Assembly: GCF_012584455.1 (NCBI RefSeq)
Contig: NZ_JABAEB010000009.1
Coordinates: 62,001 to 126,000 of the forward strand
Length of the DNA: 64,000 nucleotides
Direction of reading: 5' to 3'
From: Shewanella oncorhynchi
GTDB lineage: Bacteria; Pseudomonadota; Gammaproteobacteria; Enterobacterales; Shewanellaceae
Shown piece by piece: positions 36,236 through 45,031 of this stretch (position 1 is its first letter; every line of letters starts with the position of its first letter). The notes under the pieces were generated by a model. That model ran no database searches, was not told where the DNA came from, and saw nothing but the letters and a program-made list of their open reading frames with translations. Made by a program: the position numbers and the translations under genes.

Positions 36236-37273
36236 ATGAATATCATCACTTTTATTTTAGGTAGCCCGATTCGGACTTATCGGGGGCCTGTTGGTTTGTC
36301 TGCGGATTTTGACGAACTACCTCAACTCGAAGCGTATTACGAAGAACATATCGCGCCCATCAGTCGCAAATATGAAACTAAGCGTGTGGCTTGCCTTAAG
36401 GCGGCGCGTAAACGTTTGTATTTGAGTTTGATGATAGTGCTTGGGCTGAGTTTGCTCACCGTTATTGGCTACTACAGCGGTGGCGCTTATTTCCCGCCTT
36501 TGCCATTGCTTGCCTTAGTCGGATTATGCTGGTGGAGCTTTGCTCCGACTCGTGAGTTTAAGCATTTGGTTCAAAATGATATTTATCCGCTGATGTTTAA
36601 ATATTTCGGCGATGATTTTATTTATAGCCGCGAAATGCGCCTCGACATGAATCGACTCGTTGCGGCTAAAGTATTACCGCGATACGACAAAGTCAGCTTC
36701 GGTGACTATATACAAGGCTGCTATAAGGGCGTTGAGTTGGCGGTCAATGAGCTTACCCTGACCAAGAATGTGCAAGTCGAAGAGCTGGATGTCAGTACCA
36801 GCAGGCGCAGAACTGTGACCCGCACGGAAACCCAGTTTCGTGGCTTAGTGGTTGAGCTTAGTAGCCATAAAGCGTTTATGGGTCATACTGTTGTGCTGAG
36901 GGATCGCGGTGGTTTAGCAAATTTCCTTTCCGACAGCCATGCGGGACTGGTACGAGTCAAACTTGAAGATCCGCAATTTGAAAAAGAGTTCGACGTGTTT
37001 TCAACGGATCAAATCGAGTCACGTTATTTGCTCAATACGGCATTTATGGAGCGCTTACAGGAGCTTGCCAAACATTTCGATGGCAATATTCAATGTGCAT
37101 TTTTCCGCAATAAATTGACTTTGTTCCTGCCGAATCGCAGAACGCATTTTCAAATGCAGTCCATTTTTTATGGCGCAACCTTTTCAGTAGAATTTAGTCA
37201 GATAAACCGAGAAATGAAGCAACTCTTTGCTATTATTGAAGTACTTAAACTTAATCAGTACACGGGACTTTGA
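36236..37273 (+). CDS. DUF3137 membrane protein
   Basis: A 345-aa protein with two membrane helices at about residues 58-78 and 82-100 (LYLSLMIVLGLSLLTVIGYY, FPPLPLLALVGLCWWSFAP), then a large soluble domain with FRGLVVELSSHKAFMGHTVVL (split FRGLVVELSS and HKAFMGHTVVL). This is the DUF3137 organisation that occurs next to LemA. Function unknown. The stop TGA overlaps the ATG of the lytic transglycosylase gene (TGATG). Confidence 0.82.
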   Translation: MNIITFILGSPIRTYRGPVGLSADFDELPQLEAYYEEHIAPISRKYETKRVACLKAARKRLYLSLMIVLGLSLLTVIGYYSGGAYFPPLPLLALVGLCWWSFAPTREFKHLVQNDIYPLMFKYFGDDFIYSREMRLDMNRLVAAKVLPRYDKVSFGDYIQGCYKGVELAVNELTLTKNVQVEELDVSTSRRRTVTRTETQFRGLVVELSSHKAFMGHTVVLRDRGGLANFLSDSHAGLVRVKLEDPQFEKEFDVFSTDQIESRYLLNTAFMERLQELAKHFDGNIQCAFFRNKLTLFLPNRRTHFQMQSIFYGATFSVEFSQINREMKQLFAIIEVLKLNQYTGL

Positions 37274-38028
37274 TGTTGCTTACTCGCTTAGCGCTTGCTC
37301 GTACACTGACTTTTGCAGCCTTTTCATTGCCCTGCAGATTTGAGGCGCTAGGCCTGTGCTTATTATTGATATCGAGTTTGATGATAAATGCAAATGCTGA
37401 GGAGGCGCGCGAAAAAGCTAAGCCGCGTATTGTGGCGCGGTACTCACAGAGCGGCATAGTGAGTAGTGAAGGTCTAGAAAAGCTCAAAATTTATCAATAC
37501 CAACAAGCTAATGGTGTCACCGTATTTACCGACAAAGCCCCCGCAAATAACCAGTATCAAATTTTGTTATATGACTGTTTTGCCTGTCGTCCCGATTCGA
37601 CCATAGACTGGAATGGTATTCGGTTATTTACCGCTAATTATGATGCCTTGATCTCCCATGCAGCCCATAAGCATCAACTTGATCCCGCCTTAATCCGCGC
37701 TGTGATCCACGCGGAATCAGCCTTTAATGCGCGTGCACTTTCGCGAACTGGCGCCATGGGATTAATGCAATTGATGCCAGAAACAGCAAAAGAAATGGGT
37801 GTGGCAAATGCATTTTTACCCGAAGAGAATATCTTAGGTGGCAGTAAGTATTTGGCACAAATGCTAAAACAGTTCAATGGTGATATCGCATTGGCCTGCG
37901 CGGCTTACAATGCGGGGCCGACGACCGTGGTTCAGTACAATGGCATTCCGCCCTATCCTGAAACCCAAGCCTATGTTGAGCGTGTGAAAATTTTATTGAA
38001 GCGTTACCGCGAGCAGAAGGACGTTTAG
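37273..38028 (+). CDS. Lytic transglycosylase, SLT domain
   Basis: A 251-aa exported protein. The signal-like segment is long (hydrophobic core LCLLLISSLMI, cleaved near ANA). An N-terminal domain with YQYQQANGVTVFTDKAP (DUF4124-like) precedes a C-terminal goose-type lysozyme fold with catalytic Glu in RAVIHAESAFNARALSRTGA and motif GAMGLMQLMPETAKEMGV, then AYNAGPTTVVQYNG. It cleaves peptidoglycan glycan strands. The ATG overlaps the preceding stop; a TTG one codon earlier also opens the frame. Confidence 0.88.
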   Translation: MLLTRLALARTLTFAAFSLPCRFEALGLCLLLISSLMINANAEEAREKAKPRIVARYSQSGIVSSEGLEKLKIYQYQQANGVTVFTDKAPANNQYQILLYDCFACRPDSTIDWNGIRLFTANYDALISHAAHKHQLDPALIRAVIHAESAFNARALSRTGAMGLMQLMPETAKEMGVANAFLPEENILGGSKYLAQMLKQFNGDIALACAAYNAGPTTVVQYNGIPPYPETQAYVERVKILLKRYREQKDV

Positions 38029-38097
38029 TTGCCGCATTGATAAGCTAAAATGAAGTGGCGAAAATCCGGAGATCATCGCCGCCATTTGAATCGAAGG

Positions 38098-38943
38098 TTA
38101 CTCGCCGACTTCCCATTTTACGGTAATGTCACCGTCCACTTGTCCAAGTGTTTTACCCAAGTAATCCATTAATTCAGTTGCGATTTCGTCTAACTGCCAA
38201 GGTGGATTGATGATCCATAATCCTGCCGCTGTCATGCCAAATTCATCTGAATCGGGCTTAATGGCTTGTTCAATTCTCAGCTGACGTTTAATGCCACTGC
38301 TGGCTAGGCGCGATAACATACCTTCGGTCTGAGCACGATTTACGACTGGATACCACAGGATAAACACACCCGTAGCAAAACGCTTGTGCGCTTTTATCAG
38401 GGTTTCGGCCACATCTTGGTAGTCGGTTTTCATCTCGTAGCTAGGATCGACTAGCACCAGAGCACGACGCTCTAATGGTGGTACTGCGGCGATAAGGCCT
38501 TTTAAGCCATCACCTTTGATCACTTTAACTTGTCTGTCTTCGCAGAAATAATCATCCAATAACACATAATCAGTGCTGTGCAGCTCGTGCAAGACCATGC
38601 GATCTTTAGGCCCTAGCTCCATGTCGATAATGGCGGGTGAACCTGGGTAGAAGTTGAGTTCGTCTGGATTTTCTTCATTAAAATGGCGCACGGCGGCGAC
38701 ATAGTCCTGCAGCGACTGCGGCAGATCAGTTTTATCCCAAAGCTTAGCTACACCTTCGAGGTATTCACCTGTTTTCTGTGCAAATTCATCGCTTAAAGCA
38801 TAACCACCCGCACCTGCGTGGGTATCGATATACACGAGTGGTTTGTCTTTTTTGTGCATCAGCTGCAAGGTTTGTAGCAAGATGGCGTGTTTCAACACAT
38901 CGGCATAATTGCCAGCGTGATAACCATGGCGGTAACTTAACAT
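38098..38943 (-). CDS. rlmJ: 23S rRNA (adenine2030-N6)-methyltransferase
   Basis: A 281-aa S-adenosylmethionine-dependent methyltransferase that modifies A2030 in helix 72 of 23S rRNA. It matches RlmJ throughout: N-terminal MLSYRHGYHAGNYADVLKH, YIDTHAGAGGY for SAM binding, and the catalytic LVDPSYEMKTDY (DPPY-type motif with Ser). Length is normal. Single gene. Confidence 0.95.
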   Translation of the reverse strand: MLSYRHGYHAGNYADVLKHAILLQTLQLMHKKDKPLVYIDTHAGAGGYALSDEFAQKTGEYLEGVAKLWDKTDLPQSLQDYVAAVRHFNEENPDELNFYPGSPAIIDMELGPKDRMVLHELHSTDYVLLDDYFCEDRQVKVIKGDGLKGLIAAVPPLERRALVLVDPSYEMKTDYQDVAETLIKAHKRFATGVFILWYPVVNRAQTEGMLSRLASSGIKRQLRIEQAIKPDSDEFGMTAAGLWIINPPWQLDEIATELMDYLGKTLGQVDGDITVKWEVGE

Positions 38944-39035
38944 GGGGGATCCTAGTAATTTGCAAACATAGCAAAGAGAGGCAAATGCCAGTCGGCAATT
39001 ATACCTGCGATGCTTCTAGGCGTAAATTTAATGCC

Positions 39036-41300
39036 TCAGTTGGCGCTCTTTTTATTGGCAAACCAATGTGTGGGGGTTTGCATTTGAAAGGTTTTCAGCC
39101 AGAGATTCGCTGGTGCGGGTTTACCGAATAAATAACCTTGAAATTGTTCGCATCCTAGCGCAGTGAGTTGCAATAACTGGGCTTCGGTTTCGATACCTTC
39201 GGCAATGACGTTGAGTTTTAAGCTCTTGGCTAACAGGATGGCGGCGTTAACAATTTGGGTATGGCGTTCACTAATGCCCATTTGACTGACAAAGTAACGG
39301 TCGATTTTAATTGTGTCGGCACTGATATCAATGAGCTGGCTTAATGAGGCATGGCCAGTACCAAAATCGTCAATGGCGATAGACACTCCCATACGAGCCA
39401 AGGTGTTTAAGCGTCGGCCTGTTTCTTTATGGGTTGAAAATACAGAGGTTTCAGTAATTTCAATTTCCAACAATGGGATGAGTTCAGGATGATTCATATA
39501 GGTTTGGATTAACACTTTAAAGAAGCGATCCGACAGAATATCTTGCCCAGATAAATTAAAGGCAATCCTGACCAGAGGTACATTTTTAGGCCAAGAACGG
39601 ATCAGTTGTAGTAATTGCCTGAAGACTTTTATCGCAAAAATCGCCTGCAATTGAGATGACTCTATAATGGGGATAAAAGTGTTCGGCATGATCATAGTGC
39701 CGTCTTCATCAAACATTCTGGCTAGCGCTTCAAAGCTAGTAATGTGGCCATTGGCCATCACTTTAGGTTGCAGCCACATTTCAAGGCGGTTGTGTTTCAG
39801 TGCGTCACGGATTCTGGCTTTTTGCGATGAAGCTTCGAGAAGATTGTTAATCAAACCAATGTAATACACCATCACTGGGCTAGCTTGGGTGGTTTGTTTT
39901 ATGGCAATTAAACATTGCTCTGCGGCTTGCTGCGGTGAGGCTTTATTACCTGAGCTGCAACCGACTCTGCACTCGAGATGATATTCAGTCTGTTGTTCTT
40001 GCTTAAGTTGTAGGTTTGTTGGAATACGCTCGCGTAATTGTAGCGCTAGGTTTTCAGGGGAGATAAGCGGCAGGCTAGTAAACTCGAGTGCAAACGATGC
40101 TCCTCTAAATCGGTATATTTTTGCGATATGACCAAAGCGATTTTTGAGTTCAATAGCAAAGGCTTTTAGGATGGCATCTCCGACGCTGATACCGAAAGCA
40201 GCATTAATTTGGCTAAGATTATCAATTTTGATTAAGGCTACGGTCATTTCCTGATGGATCAAGCTTGGCGCTGGGTTATACCAGTGATTTTCGTTGGGTA
40301 ATCCTGTCACTAAATCATAGAAATGCGTGCTGATGTGGTGTTTTTTAAGTCGACTCAGTTCAATCGCATGGTTTGCCTGTTCTGTGACATCGTGGCAGTG
40401 AAACAACAAAGTATCATGGTGTTGCAATGAGGCTTTTTGCAGCAGATATTTAGTGCTGTTATTGTTCTTTAAATGGGTCGGAAACGAGGCCGCCAGTAAA
40501 TTCGTGCTGGTATCTTCGGTAAGTTCAAAAATGTCACATAGGCGAGTGCTGTTTAGTGTGACTTCTCCAGCGATTTCCCTCGCGGCATTATTCAGGTTGA
40601 GAATGACTCCATCCTCATTGCAGAAGAAGGAGGCTGTACCATTATTTTCAAAGATTTCAGCATATTGATCTAATGTATGTTGCAGTGCATTTTGATGCTG
40701 GATCATTTGCTGCGCATGGATTTTCTGGGTTTTTAGCAGGCGCATTGCCGACAACGGGATACAGATATTAAAAAACATAAACAGCAAACCGTTTAGATAA
40801 GCGTGGGTCGCAGGTAGGCTGATATCAATATCGATAATGGGTGGCAGGTTTTGGTTACGCAGTAGCAGTAAAAAAGGCAATACGTTGAAACACATCATAA
40901 TAAAAGCGACTTTTCTGCCAAACAGGAAAAGCGCCATCAAGGGCAAGGTATATAAGAAAGTAATACCTACCTGCGATAAGTTAAAGTCAGGGATAAACAA
41001 CAGCATAGATAAACAGGCTGCAATAACCATCGCCAGCAGGCTGATAGAGCTGACGAGTAAATATTTGCGCGTAAACCATAAAGACAGGAATAGTACGGTT
41101 AAAAAACTGACCGTAATGCTGATAATGAAAGTGAGGTTTAACTCATACGCAATTAAAGAGCTATGCAGCACTATGCTAGTGGTCAAGATGGCGCCACTGA
41201 GCAGAATAATCCGCAATAAGCTGGTTTTTAATATCGTTTTGTCAGGATTTAAAAAATCTTGCTCCCTGATAAACAAAAAACCTTTTAGCCATTGAAGCAA
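39036..41300 (-). CDS. Membrane-bound GGDEF/EAL protein with degenerate GGDEF
   Basis: A 754-aa c-di-GMP enzyme. About six membrane helices fill residues 25-205. A short PAS-like segment follows (about 215-310), then a GGDEF domain at about 335-480 in which the active-site loop reads YRFRGASFALEF, so the GGDEF motif is lost. The EAL domain (about 500-745) is intact: FEALARMFDEDG, EITETSVF, IAIDDFGTGHASLS, KIDRYFVSQM, AEGIETEAQ. It should act as a phosphodiesterase with the GGDEF domain as regulator. It starts with TTG preceded by AAGGA seven bases away; the nearby ATG is out of frame. Confidence 0.88.
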   Translation of the reverse strand: MLQWLKGFLFIREQDFLNPDKTILKTSLLRIILLSGAILTTSIVLHSSLIAYELNLTFIISITVSFLTVLFLSLWFTRKYLLVSSISLLAMVIAACLSMLLFIPDFNLSQVGITFLYTLPLMALFLFGRKVAFIMMCFNVLPFLLLLRNQNLPPIIDIDISLPATHAYLNGLLFMFFNICIPLSAMRLLKTQKIHAQQMIQHQNALQHTLDQYAEIFENNGTASFFCNEDGVILNLNNAAREIAGEVTLNSTRLCDIFELTEDTSTNLLAASFPTHLKNNNSTKYLLQKASLQHHDTLLFHCHDVTEQANHAIELSRLKKHHISTHFYDLVTGLPNENHWYNPAPSLIHQEMTVALIKIDNLSQINAAFGISVGDAILKAFAIELKNRFGHIAKIYRFRGASFALEFTSLPLISPENLALQLRERIPTNLQLKQEQQTEYHLECRVGCSSGNKASPQQAAEQCLIAIKQTTQASPVMVYYIGLINNLLEASSQKARIRDALKHNRLEMWLQPKVMANGHITSFEALARMFDEDGTMIMPNTFIPIIESSQLQAIFAIKVFRQLLQLIRSWPKNVPLVRIAFNLSGQDILSDRFFKVLIQTYMNHPELIPLLEIEITETSVFSTHKETGRRLNTLARMGVSIAIDDFGTGHASLSQLIDISADTIKIDRYFVSQMGISERHTQIVNAAILLAKSLKLNVIAEGIETEAQLLQLTALGCEQFQGYLFGKPAPANLWLKTFQMQTPTHWFANKKSAN

Positions 41301-41566
41301 AAAAAGTCCTTATCCCGTACGGAAGTCACGCAGGTTGGCTGGGGACGTAACATATAACATAAATCACTAAACTGTTATACAAATAGATTGCTGCCTTTAT
41401 AAATCAGTATATTACAGTGTGATACTTGTTTGAATTATTAAGGGCGCACTGAGACAAATTGGCTAAGACAGTGATGAGTTTGGCGATGTGTTTTGCTTAC
41501 TAGCATATTCATAAACGAGATTTTTAGGCATAATGGCCATCATTTTCGTTGGTTAGAAGACAGCCT

Positions 41567-42313
41567 GTGACCCCGATTTTTTTCAATCAGCAATACCCAA
41601 CACTTGTGGATATTTGTGCACGTTGGCAACTCGTCTACGATGCGAATGCGATCTTCGAATTGCGTTTTGAATCAGATACTTTATCACTGCATAAACGCGA
41701 TGAGCCTAAGCTCGATGGCATAGTGGTGGATTTTGTGACTGGCGCCGTCGCCCATAGACGTAAGTTCGGTGGCGGTCGTGGCCAATCTATCGCTAAAGCG
41801 GTGGGATTGAAGCAAGGGGTAACACCGAGTGTGGTTGATGGCACAGCGGGTTTAGGGCGCGATGCGTTTGTGCTCGCAAGCCTTGGTTGCACTGTAACTA
41901 TGGTTGAACGTCATCCTGTGGTTGCCGCATTACTTGAAGATGGCTTACGCCGTGCTTATCAAGATGCTGAAATCGGCGATTGGATGCGTGAGCGGATGCG
42001 CCTATTTCATGGTTCTAGCCTAGAAGCACTATCGAAATTGGCACAAGAGGTGGATGTGGTTTACCTCGATCCTATGTACCCCCATCGTGATAAATCGGCC
42101 CTTGTTAAAAAAGAAATGCGTGTATTCCAATCCTTAGTCGGTGCCGATTTAGATGCCGATGGCTTACTCACCCCAGCTTTAGCTTTAGCAACTAAACGTG
42201 TCGTCGTTAAGCGCCCAGACTATGCCGAAGATTTGGATGGGATTAAGCCTAATACGGTTATTGAAACCAAGAAAAACCGTTTCGATGTCTATGTAAAAGC
42301 CGCGATGAAATAG
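41567..42313 (+). CDS. rsmJ: 16S rRNA (guanine1516-N2)-methyltransferase
   Basis: A 248-aa methyltransferase that modifies G1516 of 16S rRNA. It agrees with RsmJ along its length: [22 protein letters not shown] (split [10 protein letters not shown] and [12 protein letters not shown]), [55 protein letters not shown] (split [10 protein letters not shown] and [10 protein letters not shown]). The start used is GTG; a TTG six codons upstream opens the same frame. The Tn7-like element enters 36 bp past the stop. rsmJ is a known attachment gene of I-F3 CRISPR-Tn7 transposons. Confidence 0.95.
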   Translation: MTPIFFNQQYPTLVDICARWQLVYDANAIFELRFESDTLSLHKRDEPKLDGIVVDFVTGAVAHRRKFGGGRGQSIAKAVGLKQGVTPSVVDGTAGLGRDAFVLASLGCTVTMVERHPVVAALLEDGLRRAYQDAEIGDWMRERMRLFHGSSLEALSKLAQEVDVVYLDPMYPHRDKSALVKKEMRVFQSLVGADLDADGLLTPALALATKRVVVKRPDYAEDLDGIKPNTVIETKKNRFDVYVKAAMK

Positions 42314-42349
42314 CGAAGATTTTTCTCATCGCGAACATAGTATGCTTTC

Positions 42350-42499
42350 TGTCGCTGAACCCATACACTGACATAGTGTACCCATAGTCTGACAAATTTA
42401 ACTCATTCAATGACATAAAAATGGCTTTTGTAATCATGTTACAAAAGCCATTTTCTTTAATATTAGTATGTTGAACAATTAATAACCCATAGATTGACA
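42350..42499 (+). repeat. Transposon left end with four TnsB-type binding repeats
   Basis: Sites of 15 bp: ACCCATACACTGACA at 42359, ACCCATAGTCTGACA at 42380, ACTCATTCAATGACA at 42401 and ACCCATAGATTGACA at 42485. The first three are 21 bp apart (two helical turns). The consensus ACCCATANNNTGACA resembles the TnsB sites of I-F3 CRISPR-Tn7 ends as I remember them. The putative terminal base is 42350; the preceding 5 bp (CTTTC) would be the target duplication. Confidence 0.75.
42418..42454 (+). terminator. Strong hairpin inside the transposon left end
   Basis: A 16-bp stem starting AAAATGGCTTTTGTAA, matched by TTACAAAAGCCATTTT with a 5-nt loop and flanked by A and T runs. It lies between TnsB repeats 3 and 4 and could terminate rsmJ transcription before the transposon genes. 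Confidence 0.75.
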
Positions 42500-42551
42500 A
42501 AAAACTGCATGCTAGTAAACTAAATGTACACTATTCGTTCGAATTATACTT

Positions 42552-43181
42552 ATGTATATAAGAAGCTTACGTAAACCATCACCGAACAAAAACGTATTTA
42601 AATTCGCTAGCGCAAAAGTTAGCGAAACGATAATGTGTGAAAGTACACTGGAGTTTGATGCGTGCTTTCACCATGAATACAATGATTGTATAGAGGAGTT
42701 TGGTAGTCAGCCTGAAGGGTTTTATTACGATTTTGAGGGCAAAAGATTGCCCTATACACCTGATACGATAGTTCACTTTATTGATGGGACGGCAAAGTTC
42801 CACGAATACAAACCTTATAGTAAAACATTCGATCCAATCTTTAGGGCTAAATTTCTAGCAAAGAAGGCGGCTGCTCAGTCTTTGGGAGCAGATCTTATAT
42901 TGATAACAGAACGACAAATTCGCGTAAATCCTATTCTAAATAACCTTAAAATTTTGCATCGATATTCGGGAGTTTACGGCTTGAGCGACATTCAAGTTGA
43001 ACTGCTCAATCTTATAAAAAAAGCAGGGAAAATTAATGTTAACGATGTAGCTGTAAAGCAATCATTAGCATTAGGGGAAACCCGTTCACACTTGTATTCC
43101 CTTATGCATAAAGGATTGCTTAAGGCGAACTTAAGCCAAGATGATCTTAGTTGCAATCCTGCAGTATGGTGTATTGAATGA
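42552..43181 (+). CDS. tnsA: TnsA-type transposase endonuclease subunit
   Basis: A 209-aa restriction-enzyme-fold nuclease that makes the 5' strand nicks at transposon ends together with TnsB. Catalytic candidates: Glu34 in CESTLEFDACFHHEY, Asp71 in YTPDTIVHF and Glu85-x-Lys87 in KFHEYKPYS. The C-terminal 70 residues form a helical winged-helix part (GLSDIQVELLNLIKKAGKIN). Size and motifs match the shorter TnsA proteins of CRISPR-Tn7 elements rather than the 273-aa TnsA of Tn7. It overlaps tnsB by ATGA. All catalytic residues appear intact, so the element may be, or recently was, active. Confidence 0.88.
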   Translation: MYIRSLRKPSPNKNVFKFASAKVSETIMCESTLEFDACFHHEYNDCIEEFGSQPEGFYYDFEGKRLPYTPDTIVHFIDGTAKFHEYKPYSKTFDPIFRAKFLAKKAAAQSLGADLILITERQIRVNPILNNLKILHRYSGVYGLSDIQVELLNLIKKAGKINVNDVAVKQSLALGETRSHLYSLMHKGLLKANLSQDDLSCNPAVWCIE

Positions 43182-45031
43182 TGGACTTCGAGGATGAGTT
43201 CAGTGAGATTGAATTAGTCAAGAAGCCCGACACCCCCATTCAATATGTAAAGTTAGAGGATACAGTATTAGTCAAAAGAGACTTAGATACCTTTCCTGAC
43301 TTTTTAAAAAACAAAGCGCTCGATAAATACCAGCTCATTGCCTTCATCGAAAAAACAATCACTGGTGGATGGACTCAAAAAAATCTAGACCCAATTCTTG
43401 ATGCTCTTTTTATTACCATCACGGACAAGCGGCCTAACTGGCGAACGTTAGTCCGTTGGCGTAAAAGCTACATTGAAAGTGATGGTGACCTTGCAGCATT
43501 AGTCGTTAAGCGACACAAAATGGGTAATAGAACGAGTCGAGTTAAGGGGGATGAAGCATTTTTTGAGCAAGCCCTAACTCGTTTTTTAGATGCTAAAAGG
43601 CCTAAAGTATCTACAGCATATCAGTACTATAAAGATGCCATCACAATTGAAAATGAGAGCATTGTTGATGGACAAATTCCTATCATTTCTTATAAAAGCT
43701 TTAACCAAAGAATAAAGTCATTACCTCCTTATCCTGTTGCAGTGGCGCGGCACGGTAAATTTAGAGCAGATCAATGGTTTGCATATTGCTCATCCCATAT
43801 TCCCCCAACGCGAATATTAGAACGGGTAGAAATTGATCACACTCCACTAGATCTAATCCTGATTGACGATGAATTATCTATCCCAATTGGCAGACCTTAT
43901 TTAACTTTAGTTGTTGATGTTTTCAGCGGTTGCGTTTTGGGATTTCACTTAAGTTATCGAGCTCCTTCATATGTTTCAGCCACAAAAGCAATAGTACATG
44001 CAATAAAACCCAAATCATTTGAAGGCCTTGGAATCGAGCTTAAACATGAGTGGCCTTGCTTTGGCAAATTTGAAACCCTAGTTGTGGATAATGGAGCAGA
44101 GTTTTGGTCTAAAAGCTTAGAGCATGCATGCAAAGAGGCGGGAATTAACATTCAATATAATCCAGTTCGCAAACCTTGGTTAAAGCCATTTGTAGAACGT
44201 TTTTTCGGGATGATTAACGAGTGTTTTTTAACTGAGATACCAGGCAAAACCTTCCCCAACATCCTAGCAAAAGAAGATTTTAAACCTGAAAAAGATGCCA
44301 TTATGCGTTTCTCCACATTTGTCGAAGAATTCCATCGTTGGATTGTTGATATTTATCATCAAGATTCAGACTCACGTGAAACGCGAATTCCCATAAAACA
44401 GTGGCAACGCGGCTTTGATATTTTCCCGCCACTAAAGATGAGCGCAGAGGACGAACAACGGTTTACTGTGCTGATGGGTATTTCAGGTGAGCGAACATTA
44501 ACCAGAAACGGTTTTAAATTTGAAGAGTTAATGTATGACTCTACTGCTTTGGCCGATTACAGAAAGCATTACCCACAAACCAAAGAAACCATCAAAAAAA
44601 TCATTAAAGTCGACCCTGATGATCTATCAAGTATCCATGTTTACCTCGAGGAATTAGGCGGTTATCTTAAAGTCCCCTGTACTGATAATAGTGATTATAC
44701 CCACGGCTTGAGCCTTCATGAGCATAAAGTGATTAAGAAAATTAATCGTGAGATTATTCGGGAAGGAAAGGATGATTTGGGATTAGCTAAAGCGCGTATG
44801 GCTATTCATGCTCGAGTTAAACAAGAGCAAGAAGCATTTATAGCATCCAAAACCAAATCAAAAATTACAGCGGTTAAGAAACAGGCTCAGTTGGCTGATG
44901 TGAGTAGCACAGGCCAAAATACGATAAAAATGAAAAGTGATGATCAGAGCTTACTTTTACCTAATAAATCAGCAGCTAAACAAATCCATATTTTCGAAAA
45001 CTGGGACGACGATTTAGAGGCTTTTGAATGA
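43178..45031 (+). CDS. tnsB: TnsB-type DDE transposase
   Basis: A 617-aa transposase with an rve integrase core. The catalytic triad is visible: Asp220 in RVEIDHTPLDL, Asp304 in LVVDNGAEFW and Glu340 in KPFVERFFGMIN, with the standard 35 residues between the second Asp and Glu. N-terminal helix-turn-helix domains (about residues 40-180) would bind the 15-bp repeats in the left end. The lysine-rich C-terminal tail ends in HIFENWDDDLEAFE, a segment that in Tn7 relatives contacts TnsC. It overlaps tnsA and tnsC by ATGA, so the three are one translationally coupled operon. Confidence 0.92.
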   Translation: MMDFEDEFSEIELVKKPDTPIQYVKLEDTVLVKRDLDTFPDFLKNKALDKYQLIAFIEKTITGGWTQKNLDPILDALFITITDKRPNWRTLVRWRKSYIESDGDLAALVVKRHKMGNRTSRVKGDEAFFEQALTRFLDAKRPKVSTAYQYYKDAITIENESIVDGQIPIISYKSFNQRIKSLPPYPVAVARHGKFRADQWFAYCSSHIPPTRILERVEIDHTPLDLILIDDELSIPIGRPYLTLVVDVFSGCVLGFHLSYRAPSYVSATKAIVHAIKPKSFEGLGIELKHEWPCFGKFETLVVDNGAEFWSKSLEHACKEAGINIQYNPVRKPWLKPFVERFFGMINECFLTEIPGKTFPNILAKEDFKPEKDAIMRFSTFVEEFHRWIVDIYHQDSDSRETRIPIKQWQRGFDIFPPLKMSAEDEQRFTVLMGISGERTLTRNGFKFEELMYDSTALADYRKHYPQTKETIKKIIKVDPDDLSSIHVYLEELGGYLKVPCTDNSDYTHGLSLHEHKVIKKINREIIREGKDDLGLAKARMAIHARVKQEQEAFIASKTKSKITAVKKQAQLADVSSTGQNTIKMKSDDQSLLLPNKSAAKQIHIFENWDDDLEAFE

